The notes beneath the pieces were generated by a model. The model did not search any database. It saw only the letters and a program-made list of their open reading frames with translations, and was not told where the DNA came from. The position numbers and the translations under genes were made by a program. 30,845 nucleotides of DNA from a virus. The stretch spans positions 1-30,845 of the IMG/VR virus record IMGVR_UViG_3300010373_000106; one strand, written 5' to 3'. Position 1 is the first letter of the stretch, and every line of letters starts with the position of its first letter. Positions 7,710 through 14,680 of this stretch are shown one piece after another.

Positions 7710-8796
7710 GGCGCGCAAGCAACTCGGTGTGGCCCCTTCGGGCAGCACTGACGCAGTCACCAAGGGTTTCGCCGATACCGGCACGGAGACCTTACAGAAC
7801 AAGACCATCAGTGGAGCTAACAACACCCTGACGGTGCGGCTGGCCAACGATGTCACAGGCAACTTGCCGGTGGGCAACCTCAATGGCGGCACGTCAGCCT
7901 CCTCCACCACCTTCTGGCGTGGTGACGGCACCTGGGCCACTCCCTCAGGGGGCAGCGGATCGCTCTCTGAGACGCGCACCGCAACCGCTGGCGGCACCAC
8001 CACCTTGACCTCGTCGTCCAACCAGGTCCAGGTCTTCACCGGCACGGCCAACCAGACCGTGGTCATGGGCAGCACCAGCGTCACCCAGGCCATGCAGTGG
8101 CTGATCATCAACGAGTCCACCGGCACGGTCACGGTTAACGCTTCTGGTGGAGCCACCGCCATCATCCTGGCCACCAACACCAGCGCGGTGCTCAGCGCGG
8201 CGGTCAACACACCGACTGCGGCCACCGACTGGGACGTGCAGTACGGCGGTGTCAACATCGTCAGCGGTAAGGCACTGTCGGTCTACAACTCGATGAGCCT
8301 GTCGGCGGTGGATGGGGCGACGTTCAACTTCGGCGGCACCCCCACGGTGCTCGCCAGCCCTGCCACCGCCACGACTGCCACGGCGGTGGTGGCCAGCTAC
8401 ACCATCCCGGCCAATACGCTCAGCGCTGGGCAGGCCTTCCAGTTCATGGCATTCGGCTCCAACGCCACCACCGCGAGCAACACCTATTACATCTGCATCG
8501 GTACGGCGGGGACCACCGCCGACTTCCAGGCGGCAACTGCAGCCGCCTCTAGCACCACTGCCCAGGCAGGAAATGCGATGGAGGGCCTGCTGACGGTGCG
8601 CGCTATCGGCTCGACAGGGAGCTGTATCGCCGGGTCTTCGGTGTTCGGTGCGGCCTTCAACGCGGCCAACGTCAATGTCGGCACTACGACCCACGCCATC
8701 GACACCACGGTGCAGAACTACCTCACCCTGCAGGCCAAAACGTCGGTAGGCACCCTCACCGTGCAGCAGGCCTTCATTTCGGTGGCGCAGGTCTGA
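7708..8796 (+). CDS. Fibre-like virion protein
   Basis: 362 residues from a TTG start with GCGGAGGGCGG upstream. The N-terminal 80 residues carry motifs common in phage tail fibres: [26 protein letters not shown], and [20 protein letters not shown]. The rest is Ala/Thr/Ser/Gly-rich, poor in charge and strongly beta, suggesting trimeric beta-structured repeats and a C-terminal globular head from about residue 200. It starts MARK, as does the fibre-like protein at 19251, and both carry STDAV-x-K. It may attach to the tail or to the capsid. A one-base overlap couples it to the glycosyltransferase gene that follows. Confidence 0.75.
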   Translation: MARKQLGVAPSGSTDAVTKGFADTGTETLQNKTISGANNTLTVRLANDVTGNLPVGNLNGGTSASSTTFWRGDGTWATPSGGSGSLSETRTATAGGTTTLTSSSNQVQVFTGTANQTVVMGSTSVTQAMQWLIINESTGTVTVNASGGATAIILATNTSAVLSAAVNTPTAATDWDVQYGGVNIVSGKALSVYNSMSLSAVDGATFNFGGTPTVLASPATATTATAVVASYTIPANTLSAGQAFQFMAFGSNATTASNTYYICIGTAGTTADFQAATAAASSTTAQAGNAMEGLLTVRAIGSTGSCIAGSSVFGAAFNAANVNVGTTTHAIDTTVQNYLTLQAKTSVGTLTVQQAFISVAQV

Positions 8797-9467
8797 TGGG
8801 CAACAAGCTCATGGTGGCGTTCCCGCTCTATCACCTCATGTCCACGCAGTTCTTTGTGCGCTGGCTGGCGATGGAGAAGCAGCCGCTGCTCAACACCATC
8901 GTGGTGGACGGTGCCTACCTGATCACCAGCATGGAGATCATCGTGGACCGGGCCTTGAAGATGCCTGACTGGGACCGGCTGGTCGTTTTCGAGCACGACA
9001 TGATCCCTCCGGTCCATGCGTTCAATCGCATTGCCCAGTACACCCCCGAGCACGCGGTGGTGGGCTCGATGTATTTCTGCCACGACGAGCCCCATAACGC
9101 CAACGTCTTCGTGGAGCAGCCCAAGGACGAGTACTCACTGATCACCCCGCAAACGGTGGCCGACTGGTGTGCCAGCCCGGGGCTGTATCAGTGCGGTGGG
9201 GTCGGCTTCGGCTTTACCTCGATTGCCCGTCATGTCCTGGAGAGCTGGGACCCAGACATTCCGATGTTCGCCATGGACAAGCGGGTTGGCAGCCATGATC
9301 TGTGGTTCTGCGACCAGGCCCAAAAGCAGGGGCACAAGGTCTTTGTGGACTCCGGTGTGGTGTGCGACCACCTCACCACTGTCCCCATCGGCCTCTCCCA
9401 CAACCAGGCCTGCGCCCACATGATTGACGACGCAGAGGTCCTGGACTTCTCCTATGCGGGGTCCTGA
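8796..9467 (+). CDS. Glycosyltransferase, GT-A-like
   Basis: 223 residues; its ATG overlaps the preceding stop by one base. The N-terminal MVAFPLYHLMS, the acidic metal-site-like motif VVFEHDMIPP (Glu66, His67, Asp68), the acceptor-loop-like GVGFGF (135-140), and the downstream HDLWFCDQAQKQG (167-179) with DHL (191-193) are laid out as in GT-A fold, family 2-type transferases encoded by phages. The expected role is adding sugar to a virion protein, most plausibly the fibre or adhesin products encoded on either side. Sugar donor and target are unknown. A role in modifying a host surface sugar is the alternative. Confidence 0.75.
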   Translation: MGNKLMVAFPLYHLMSTQFFVRWLAMEKQPLLNTIVVDGAYLITSMEIIVDRALKMPDWDRLVVFEHDMIPPVHAFNRIAQYTPEHAVVGSMYFCHDEPHNANVFVEQPKDEYSLITPQTVADWCASPGLYQCGGVGFGFTSIARHVLESWDPDIPMFAMDKRVGSHDLWFCDQAQKQGHKVFVDSGVVCDHLTTVPIGLSHNQACAHMIDDAEVLDFSYAGS

Positions 9468-10117
9468 TGGCACAGCAAGCAATCCTCTTGCCGATGGGGG
9501 GCATCCTCGCCCCGAAGGTCCTTCTTGATTCGGCGGGGGCGGGAACCTGGGGTGCTCCGGCAAACAGTATCTCCTGGAATCACGTCATTTCGTCGCTGGC
9601 CTCCATGGCAGCGTGCTTTGTCTGCAGTAAGGCCACGGTGTCGTCGGTGACGATTGGGGCCACCGCCATGACGCAGAAAGCGTCAATAACCATTTCTGCT
9701 GGTACGCCGCTGTATCTATCCGCTTACACCCTGCTCTCCCCGCCCACGGGGTCGCAGACCGTCACTGCCACCTTGAGTTCGGGGCAGGTGGTGGTGGGCA
9801 ACAGCGTCTCTGTTCTCAACGGCAAGACGATAGGCACCGCGCTGACCAATAACAGCTCCTCGGGGACAGCCATGACGGTGTCGGCAACCTCGACCACCCT
9901 CAAGCAGATCGTGCTGCAGGCCTTTGCCTATGACAACGGGGGCAATGCCACGGACTTCAGCAACTACAACGGCACCCAGCTGTACGACCTGGGGGGCATC
10001 TTCAACACCAATGGGGACCTGCTGATGGGCTGGTCCTATGGAGGCCCCACCCTGACCTGCAGTGCCACTGCGGGCTCCGCCCCCTGGGGTGCTATCGCTA
10101 TTCCGGTGGGGACCTGA
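9467..10117 (+). CDS. Virion surface protein of unknown family
   Basis: 216 residues; ATG overlaps the preceding stop. The sequence is rich in Ser, Thr, Ala and Gly with few charges and alternating beta-strand character, and starts MAQQAILLPMGGILAPKV. The next protein starts with a related LFPAMGG pattern, so both may dock through the same N-terminal element. Sitting between a glycosyltransferase and a polyglycine adhesin, it is probably a surface-exposed structural protein and a possible sugar acceptor because of its many Ser/Thr residues. No family recognised. Confidence 0.7.
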   Translation: MAQQAILLPMGGILAPKVLLDSAGAGTWGAPANSISWNHVISSLASMAACFVCSKATVSSVTIGATAMTQKASITISAGTPLYLSAYTLLSPPTGSQTVTATLSSGQVVVGNSVSVLNGKTIGTALTNNSSSGTAMTVSATSTTLKQIVLQAFAYDNGGNATDFSNYNGTQLYDLGGIFNTNGDLLMGWSYGGPTLTCSATAGSAPWGAIAIPVGT

Positions 10118-11013
10118 TGCCGACGCTATTTCCTGCCATGGGAGGGCCTCGCGCCCTGGTCCCTGCGATTACCTTCACCGAGACCAGCACCGCCCAGACC
10201 AGCCAGCCACTCCCTACCGCTTATGGCCCGGTGGTGGGTTGCTGGGTCTCTCTCATTGGTGGTGGCGCTGGTGGTGGTGGTGGATCACCCAACGATGGCT
10301 GGGGAGGTGGTGCAGGTGGTGGTGGTAGCTGCATTGACCGCACGTGGATTCCTGTTGCCCTGCTGGGCTCCACTTACTCGGTGGGGGTAGGAGCAGGAGG
10401 CCCTGGTGGTGGCAGCGGCACGGGGGGTAGCGGGGTTGGTGTGACCGGCACGAACGGTGGTGATTCCACCTTTGCTTCGGGCAGCGTCACGCTCACCGCT
10501 GGCGGCGGGGTGGGTGGCCCTGGCGGTAACCAATCCTCTGGCACTGCTGGTGGGGCAGGCGGCACTGCCACGGCTTCGGGTGTCGCTGCAGTCACACACA
10601 ACGGCACTGCTGGTGGTGGCAGCCCCAACACTGGTGGTGCTGCCGGGACCAACGCCACGGCAAACACCGGCGCAGGTGGAGGTGGTGGTGGTGTTGACTT
10701 CTTCGGTGATACGGCTGGCGGTGCAGGTGGTAACTCGCTGACCGTGACGGGTGGCGCTGGCGGTACAGCGGGTGGCACCGCTACGACTGCTCCCGGCAAG
10801 ACCCCCTCCAATGCCGCTGCCGGTTTGGGTGGTGCAGGCGGTGGTGGTGGCGGTTCCACCACATCCACGACTGCTTTCCAAGTTGGTGGCAACGGTGGCC
10901 TCTACGGCGGTGGAGGAGGCGGTGGAGGCGGTAACGACACCTCTCCTTCCGGTGGCACCGGAGGTACCGGGGGTAACGGCTACACCCTGGTCGAGTGGGT
11001 GACCCGGGTATGA
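10117..11013 (+). CDS. Glycine-rich adhesin-like protein
   Basis: 298 residues; ATG overlaps the preceding stop. After about 45 ordinary residues it is built from glycine blocks such as GGGAGGGGG and GGGGGGGGG separated by short polar segments, and ends in GYTLVEWVTRV. Polyglycine-II sandwich adhesins of T4-like phages (S16 gp38 type) and glycine-rich tail proteins of mycobacteriophages have this composition, with variable loops contacting the host receptor. I infer receptor binding or a virion surface role. DNA repeats of GGTGGT could promote slippage and length variation. It precedes two GNAT-like genes with an ATGA overlap. Confidence 0.75.
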   Translation: MPTLFPAMGGPRALVPAITFTETSTAQTSQPLPTAYGPVVGCWVSLIGGGAGGGGGSPNDGWGGGAGGGGSCIDRTWIPVALLGSTYSVGVGAGGPGGGSGTGGSGVGVTGTNGGDSTFASGSVTLTAGGGVGGPGGNQSSGTAGGAGGTATASGVAAVTHNGTAGGGSPNTGGAAGTNATANTGAGGGGGGVDFFGDTAGGAGGNSLTVTGGAGGTAGGTATTAPGKTPSNAAAGLGGAGGGGGGSTTSTTAFQVGGNGGLYGGGGGGGGGNDTSPSGGTGGTGGNGYTLVEWVTRV

Positions 11014-11483
11014 CCCTGCCCAGGATGCGCACCGGCTGGGAAGACCAGGCTAGCCAGTACGCCCCCGTAGGCCCCCCGGGCATCACTCTGGTCTCTCAGA
11101 CCGTCGCCTTCGGTGGGAGCACGCTGACCACCATCATCGACTGCCTGCTCTATCGCAATGAGGACGGCCTGCTCCTGGGCATCCTCAATCACTTCACCGA
11201 GGGCAATCCCTTCCAGAAGCCGGGCAGTTGCAACCTCTGGGTCAAGCCCGGTCACCAGCGCCAGGGGATCGCCTCTGCTCTGCTGCGCGAGGCCTGGCAC
11301 CGCTGGCACCTCAAATACGAGGACCAGGACTGGACGACCCATGGCGATGCCTGGCTCCAGGGCCTGGTGGAGCGCGGCAAGATCAACCCCGAGCTGACCG
11401 ACGCGGTCAACGAGACCTTCGACTGGAAAATGCCCCCACCGGGGGTGCCGCAGAGCACTCCTGTTCTGAAGAGGACGCCATGA
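11010..11483 (+). CDS. GNAT-like acetyltransferase, copy 1
   Basis: 157 residues from ATG 11010, overlapping the previous stop as ATGA; an upstream in-frame start at 10995 is less likely. The segment LWVKPGHQRQGIASALLREA (residues 77-96) matches GNAT motif A, where Q-x-x-G-x-A binds the acetyl-CoA pyrophosphate. Preceding strands and a C-terminal helix fit a short GNAT fold. The next gene is a clear relative. Position after the adhesin suggests modification of virion proteins or of a small molecule attached to them; substrate unknown. Lysine or amine acetylation is the family norm but unproven here. Confidence 0.7.
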   Translation: MTLPRMRTGWEDQASQYAPVGPPGITLVSQTVAFGGSTLTTIIDCLLYRNEDGLLLGILNHFTEGNPFQKPGSCNLWVKPGHQRQGIASALLREAWHRWHLKYEDQDWTTHGDAWLQGLVERGKINPELTDAVNETFDWKMPPPGVPQSTPVLKRTP

Positions 11484-11938
11484 TCCCTCAGCTCATCCAC
11501 TCCTGGGAGTCCCAGGCCCGTCAGTTCCCGCCCAGCTGGGAGCCGGGCATTCACCTCATCTCTCCTGAAGTCACCGTCTGTGGCCGAGCGACCGTGGTGG
11601 ACTGCCTGCTCTACTACAACGACGAGAACAAGCTGGTCGGCATCTGGTACCACTACAACGAGGGCAACCCTCTGGAGCAGGCCGGGAGCTGCACCCTGTT
11701 CGTGCATCCTGACCACTATCGCCAGGGCATCGCCACCGCTCTGCTGCGCCGAGCCGATGAGCTGTGGGACCTCAAGGACCAGGACACCTATACCGACGCG
11801 GGCAACGCCTGGATTGAGGGTCTGGTGGCCAAGGGCAAGATCGACCCCACCCGCACCGGCTCGATGGAGCCCAACCCCCACTCCATCTCAGCTCGTAAGG
11901 TCCCACACCCTGTAAAAGAACCTACAGAAATCCTCTAA
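11480..11938 (+). CDS. GNAT-like acetyltransferase, copy 2
   Basis: 152 residues from ATG 11480, overlapping the previous stop as ATGA, with GAAGAGGA upstream. It aligns with copy 1 along its length: DCLLYYN, EGNPLEQAGSC, LFVHPDHYRQGIATALLRRA and GLVAKGKIDP correspond to matching segments of the first protein. Motif A is kept (RQGIATALL), although the first position is Tyr80 rather than Gln. This is a tandem duplication with considerable divergence, so the two enzymes may have different targets or act as a heterodimer. A promoter-like motif begins within its 3' end. Confidence 0.7.
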   Translation: MIPQLIHSWESQARQFPPSWEPGIHLISPEVTVCGRATVVDCLLYYNDENKLVGIWYHYNEGNPLEQAGSCTLFVHPDHYRQGIATALLRRADELWDLKDQDTYTDAGNAWIEGLVAKGKIDPTRTGSMEPNPHSISARKVPHPVKEPTEIL

Positions 11939-11950
11939 CAAATAGAGGAG
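11909..11950 (+). promoter_or_regulatory. Recurrent intergenic motif copy 4 with hairpin
   Basis: CCTGTAAA at 11909-11916 and AATAGAGGAG from 11941, here 24 bases apart. TCCTCTA (11931-11937) and TAGAGGA (11943-11949) form a perfect 7-bp stem around ACAAA, enclosing AATA and the ribosome-binding site of the secreted protein gene, so translation there could be controlled by RNA folding. Confidence 0.5.
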
Positions 11951-11955
11951 TCACC

Positions 11956-12501
11956 ATGCGGAATTGGCTAGCCCTGCTGGGTCTACTGGCAAGCATCTGT
12001 TCCGCTCCGTTGGCTCATGGTGACGTGGGCGGGGAGACCCCGGGGCCGGGCACCTGTGATTACCCCATGGTGGGTGAGCAGGGGATGGAGTTTTCGGTCT
12101 ACCACTACGAGTGCCACGGACCCACTGAGGAGAATGGTGCGCACTGGCAAGCCTTCTACGGCGGGGCCGCAGCTCAGGCCACCGTGGGTGCCACCATCAG
12201 TGCCCCCTTCTTTGGCGTTAACGCCTCCATCTCTCCCAATGTCGGTGTCCTAGAAGGACGCCAGTACTGGGCGTGTCCTGATCTGAGCGTGGCCGAGCAG
12301 CCTGATCCGGTCGGTGAGTGGAGCCATCGCAAGATCGGTCACCCCCAGTGCAAGACCATTGCGCCCAAGCCCGATTTTCTCAACCAGCCCCCACCGGAGC
12401 CCATCGGGCCACCCAACCCGTTCGCCCCACCACCTCCGCCACCCCCTCCTGGACCGGACGTGCCGACGCCCGACACTCCTGATCTTCCCAAGGCTCTGTA
12501 G
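11956..12501 (+). CDS. Secreted protein with signal peptide and proline-rich tail
   Basis: 181 residues, ATG after AGAGGAG. Residues 1-22 are a classical Sec signal peptide: Arg2, hydrophobic core LALLGLLASICS, and a likely cleavage near APLAHG. The mature part has Cys residues (C-D-Y-P, E-C-H-G, W-A-C-P, Q-C-K) that could form two disulfides, a glycine-rich centre, and a proline-rich C-terminus with runs of eight prolines. This layout resembles small exported proteins of mycobacteria, suggesting capture from a host. Cleaved export would place it in the cell envelope or outside the infected cell; possible jobs are envelope modification, superinfection exclusion or host interaction. Function not known. 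Confidence 0.75.
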   Translation: MRNWLALLGLLASICSAPLAHGDVGGETPGPGTCDYPMVGEQGMEFSVYHYECHGPTEENGAHWQAFYGGAAAQATVGATISAPFFGVNASISPNVGVLEGRQYWACPDLSVAEQPDPVGEWSHRKIGHPQCKTIAPKPDFLNQPPPEPIGPPNPFAPPPPPPPPGPDVPTPDTPDLPKAL

Positions 12502-12510
12502 CGCTCCGAC

Positions 12511-12552
12511 CCTGTATCTGCGCACTCACGCGCCAGGAATGAATAGAGGCGC
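12511..12552 (+). promoter_or_regulatory. Recurrent intergenic motif copy 5
   Basis: CCTGTATC at 12511-12518, 23 bases, then AATAG at 12542-12546, between short arms GCGCC (12530-12534) and GGCGC (12548-12552). It lies in the 88-base gap before the zinc-site protein gene, and is a weaker match than copies 1, 2 and 4. Confidence 0.4.
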
Positions 12553-12589
12553 TACCCCTTGAACGCGCCCTGACTGTAGGAGCTACACC

Positions 12590-13186
12590 GTGAGTGCTGC
12601 TGAGAAGAAAGAAATGACCCTGCCCGAGCTACGTCAGTTCGACGGGCAGCTGTTCATCATGAACAACACCGCCAACAAGATCACGTTCCGCGACAAGATC
12701 GGCGACAAGTCCGTCGATTTTGAGCTGGACCCGGCAGGCGAAGAGGACTCGATTGCCTTTTTGCCCAAGCTGGCCCTCGACATGCGGGGCCTGCAAAAGC
12801 TGTGGTTCAAGGGCGCGGTCACCATCTCGACCGATCCCAACATGGAGGAGCAGATCATGCTGCTCAATGCGCAGGCGGTGGGAGTCGGAGAGCAGCGCAT
12901 GGCCGAAATTCTCGGCAAGACCACCGAGAACGCCAACCACCGGGACCTGGAAGAAAAGCTCTGCCTGTCCTGCGGTCGGCGTAACTCCCAGACCCAGGTG
13001 ATCGAGCGGGGCCGCGTCCTGCAAAGCCGCCGCGAGGTCAAAGACGGTGTCCCTCCGCTGTGCCCCGAGCACAAAGAAGAGGGCTGGAAGTACACCCCGC
13101 GCCTGGTCAGCAACGAAAAGGGCGACACCCACTGGGAGTTCGACAGCCTCCAGATGGGCCAACAGACCATCTCCACCCTTCGCTAA
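12590..13186 (+). CDS. Hypothetical protein with zinc-ribbon-like site
   Basis: 198 residues from GTG, with TAGGAG upstream. The N-terminal 90 residues alternate strands and charged turns; residues 100-125 are helical; C125 and C128 (CLSC) and C158 and H161 (CPEH) form a probable four-ligand zinc site. The C-terminus is polar. Such zinc ribbons recur in this window (18010 and 20490 genes), perhaps to stabilise proteins in the virion. It opens a run of tightly packed forward genes, so it belongs to the structural operon. No family recognised; a structural or assembly role is inferred from context only. Confidence 0.7.
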   Translation: MSAAEKKEMTLPELRQFDGQLFIMNNTANKITFRDKIGDKSVDFELDPAGEEDSIAFLPKLALDMRGLQKLWFKGAVTISTDPNMEEQIMLLNAQAVGVGEQRMAEILGKTTENANHRDLEEKLCLSCGRRNSQTQVIERGRVLQSRREVKDGVPPLCPEHKEEGWKYTPRLVSNEKGDTHWEFDSLQMGQQTISTLR

Positions 13187-13195
13187 GGAGACGCT

Positions 13196-13417
13196 ATGAC
13201 TGCCCCACGTCCGGTAGCCGGGAGTAACCCCTACACCCTGGGCTACCAGAACGGCCAGTACGACACCACGATTCCGCCCAAGGAGTCGCCGCTGGACGCG
13301 CTGACCACCCCGCCGCAGTCGGGGATCAACGCTGAGACCAGCCCCGACAAGGTGTTCGCCGAGAACACTGACCCGCCCGTGGGCGCAGGCGGCAATGAGA
13401 GCGGTGGCATCTTCTAG
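13196..13417 (+). CDS. Small virion-type protein, YQN-x-QY family member 1
   Basis: 73 residues from ATG with AAGGAG upstream. It contains LGYQNGQYDT, then LTTPPQSGINAET, a pattern repeated in the next two genes. The protein is hydrophilic, Pro/Gly/Asn-rich, and probably extended. The stop overlaps the next GTG. Function unknown; likely a short linear attachment peptide or small decoration unit. Confidence 0.65.
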   Translation: MTAPRPVAGSNPYTLGYQNGQYDTTIPPKESPLDALTTPPQSGINAETSPDKVFAENTDPPVGAGGNESGGIF

Positions 13418-13623
13418 TGGCCGCTGACGTATGGGCCAACCTTGGCCCTGACTACGACCCAGACAGCTGGAGTCTGGGCTATCAGATTCGCCAGTTCGGC
13501 GTGGGGGCGGATGTCAATCCGCTCAATGCCGAAGTCCAGAACGCCATGGCCAACCCACCTGACGCGCTCACCACTGCGGTGGCCGTCGTCCCTGATACCA
13601 CCCACCACGAGCCCACCTCGTAA
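13417..13623 (+). CDS. Small virion-type protein, YQN-x-QY family member 2
   Basis: 68 residues from a GTG that overlaps the preceding TAG. SLGYQIRQFGVG and NPPDALTTAV correspond to YTLGYQNGQY and DALTTPP in the preceding protein, so the two look like diverged copies. No signal peptide or membrane segment. Function unknown. Confidence 0.6.
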   Translation: MAADVWANLGPDYDPDSWSLGYQIRQFGVGADVNPLNAEVQNAMANPPDALTTAVAVVPDTTHHEPTS

Positions 13624-13634
13624 AAGGAGTCACC

Positions 13635-14555
13635 ATGCAGCCGCTCGTTCCACCCTTCGCCGTGACGGCGAGTTACCAGAACAGCCAGTACGCCACGGGG
13701 ACCTATGTCCAGGGTGGCTCGCAGGTGTTCAGCCATCTGGTCACCCCGCCCAGCTCGGGTGTGGCGGCAGAGACGGCAGCCGACAGCGACGCACACGCCC
13801 TGGGCTTCTCGGCCTTCGATGCGGCCAACGCCGTCCAGGTCATCACCGTGACCGGCAGCCCGACCGGGGGTCACTTCACCCTGGAGTGGGGCGGGGACGT
13901 AACCACCTCGCTGGTCTACAACGCCACTGCCACTCAGGTGCAGTCGGCACTGCTGGCGCTGACCAATGTGCCGGATTCCACGGGTGGTACCAACGAGGTG
14001 CAAACCGTCACTGTGACGGGTGCCCCGACTGGCGGCACCTTCACGCTGACCTACTCGGGTCAGACCACGGCGGGCATCGCCTTCAACGCCAACGCCGCTG
14101 CGGTGCAAAGCGCCCTGGAAGCGCTGAGCAACATCGCCCCCGGCGACGTGGCCGTGACCGGCACTGGCCCCTACACGGTGACCTTCGAGGGCACCCTGGC
14201 CGACACCGACGTGGCCCAGATGACGGCTTCGGGAGCCTCCCTGACGGGTGGCACCACGCCGAGCGTCACGGTGACCACCGGCACCGCTGGTGTGGCCCAG
14301 ACGCCCAACATCACGGTGACTGGCTCCACGGGTGGCCCCTTCACGGTGACCTTCACCAACCTGCTCTCCGATGAGCCGATTGACGAGATCAGGCTGGCCG
14401 ATAACGCGCTGACGGGTGGCACTGATCCCGACGTGACGATCACCGTAACCAACCGGGGTAGCGGGGCCTTCGTCAACCAGGCGCTGAACAACGCTCACCA
14501 GCAGTACGACCAGATGCGCAACTTCTACGACGCAGCTTCAGGAAACCACTTCTGA
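13635..14555 (+). CDS. Repeat-containing beta-rich virion protein
   Basis: 306 residues, ATG after AAAAGGAG. Residues 10-50 carry the third copy of the YQN-x-QY pattern (SYQNSQYATG, LVTPPSSGVAAET). From about residue 70 there are three to four repeats of a roughly 60-residue unit: a VTVTG-x-PTGG start, a FTLTYSG-like strand, then a helix of the form A-x-x-VQSALxAL. This unit is common in phage surface proteins with Ig-like or similar small domains. The C-terminal 40 residues are helical and Asn/Gln-rich. Probably an elongated virion surface protein whose N-terminal motif sets its attachment point. Confidence 0.7.
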   Translation: MQPLVPPFAVTASYQNSQYATGTYVQGGSQVFSHLVTPPSSGVAAETAADSDAHALGFSAFDAANAVQVITVTGSPTGGHFTLEWGGDVTTSLVYNATATQVQSALLALTNVPDSTGGTNEVQTVTVTGAPTGGTFTLTYSGQTTAGIAFNANAAAVQSALEALSNIAPGDVAVTGTGPYTVTFEGTLADTDVAQMTASGASLTGGTTPSVTVTTGTAGVAQTPNITVTGSTGGPFTVTFTNLLSDEPIDEIRLADNALTGGTDPDVTITVTNRGSGAFVNQALNNAHQQYDQMRNFYDAASGNHF

Positions 14556-14680
14556 TGGTCGAGGTCACGGGCCAGCAGCTAGTCGAGATCAAGACTGCTG
14601 CTGAGCGCGTGCTCGCGGTCGGCGTCGTGGTCCGCGAGCGGCTCGACGGTGTGTTGGAGATTGTGCCCAAGGAGGACTAG
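14555..14680 (+). CDS. 41-residue hypothetical protein
   Basis: A short frame begins at ATG 14555, overlapping the previous TGA by one base, and ends in a TAG whose last base is the first base of the next GTG. The product is MVEVTGQQLVEIK onward, a compact strand-helix-strand pattern with heptad-like Val/Leu spacing, ending in KED. The double one-base overlap, typical of this operon, is the main evidence that it is translated. Its end also supplies the AAGGAGG ribosome-binding site of the next gene. Function unknown. Confidence 0.6.
   Translation: MVEVTGQQLVEIKTAAERVLAVGVVVRERLDGVLEIVPKED

Noticed and set aside
10285-10892. Minus-strand Pro/Ala/Thr-rich frames opposite the glycine-rich gene
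   Set aside because: GGT/GGC codons read backwards give Pro, Thr and Ala; this is a composition artefact.
12556-12589. Second motif-like sequence CCCTGACTGTAGG before the zinc-site gene
   Set aside because: No AATAR at the right distance; it is more simply the leader and ribosome-binding region.
13442-14374. 310-residue plus-strand frame
   Set aside because: Shadow frame crossing a gene boundary; rich in Arg/His/Gly and lacking a leader, while the true frame has repeat domains.
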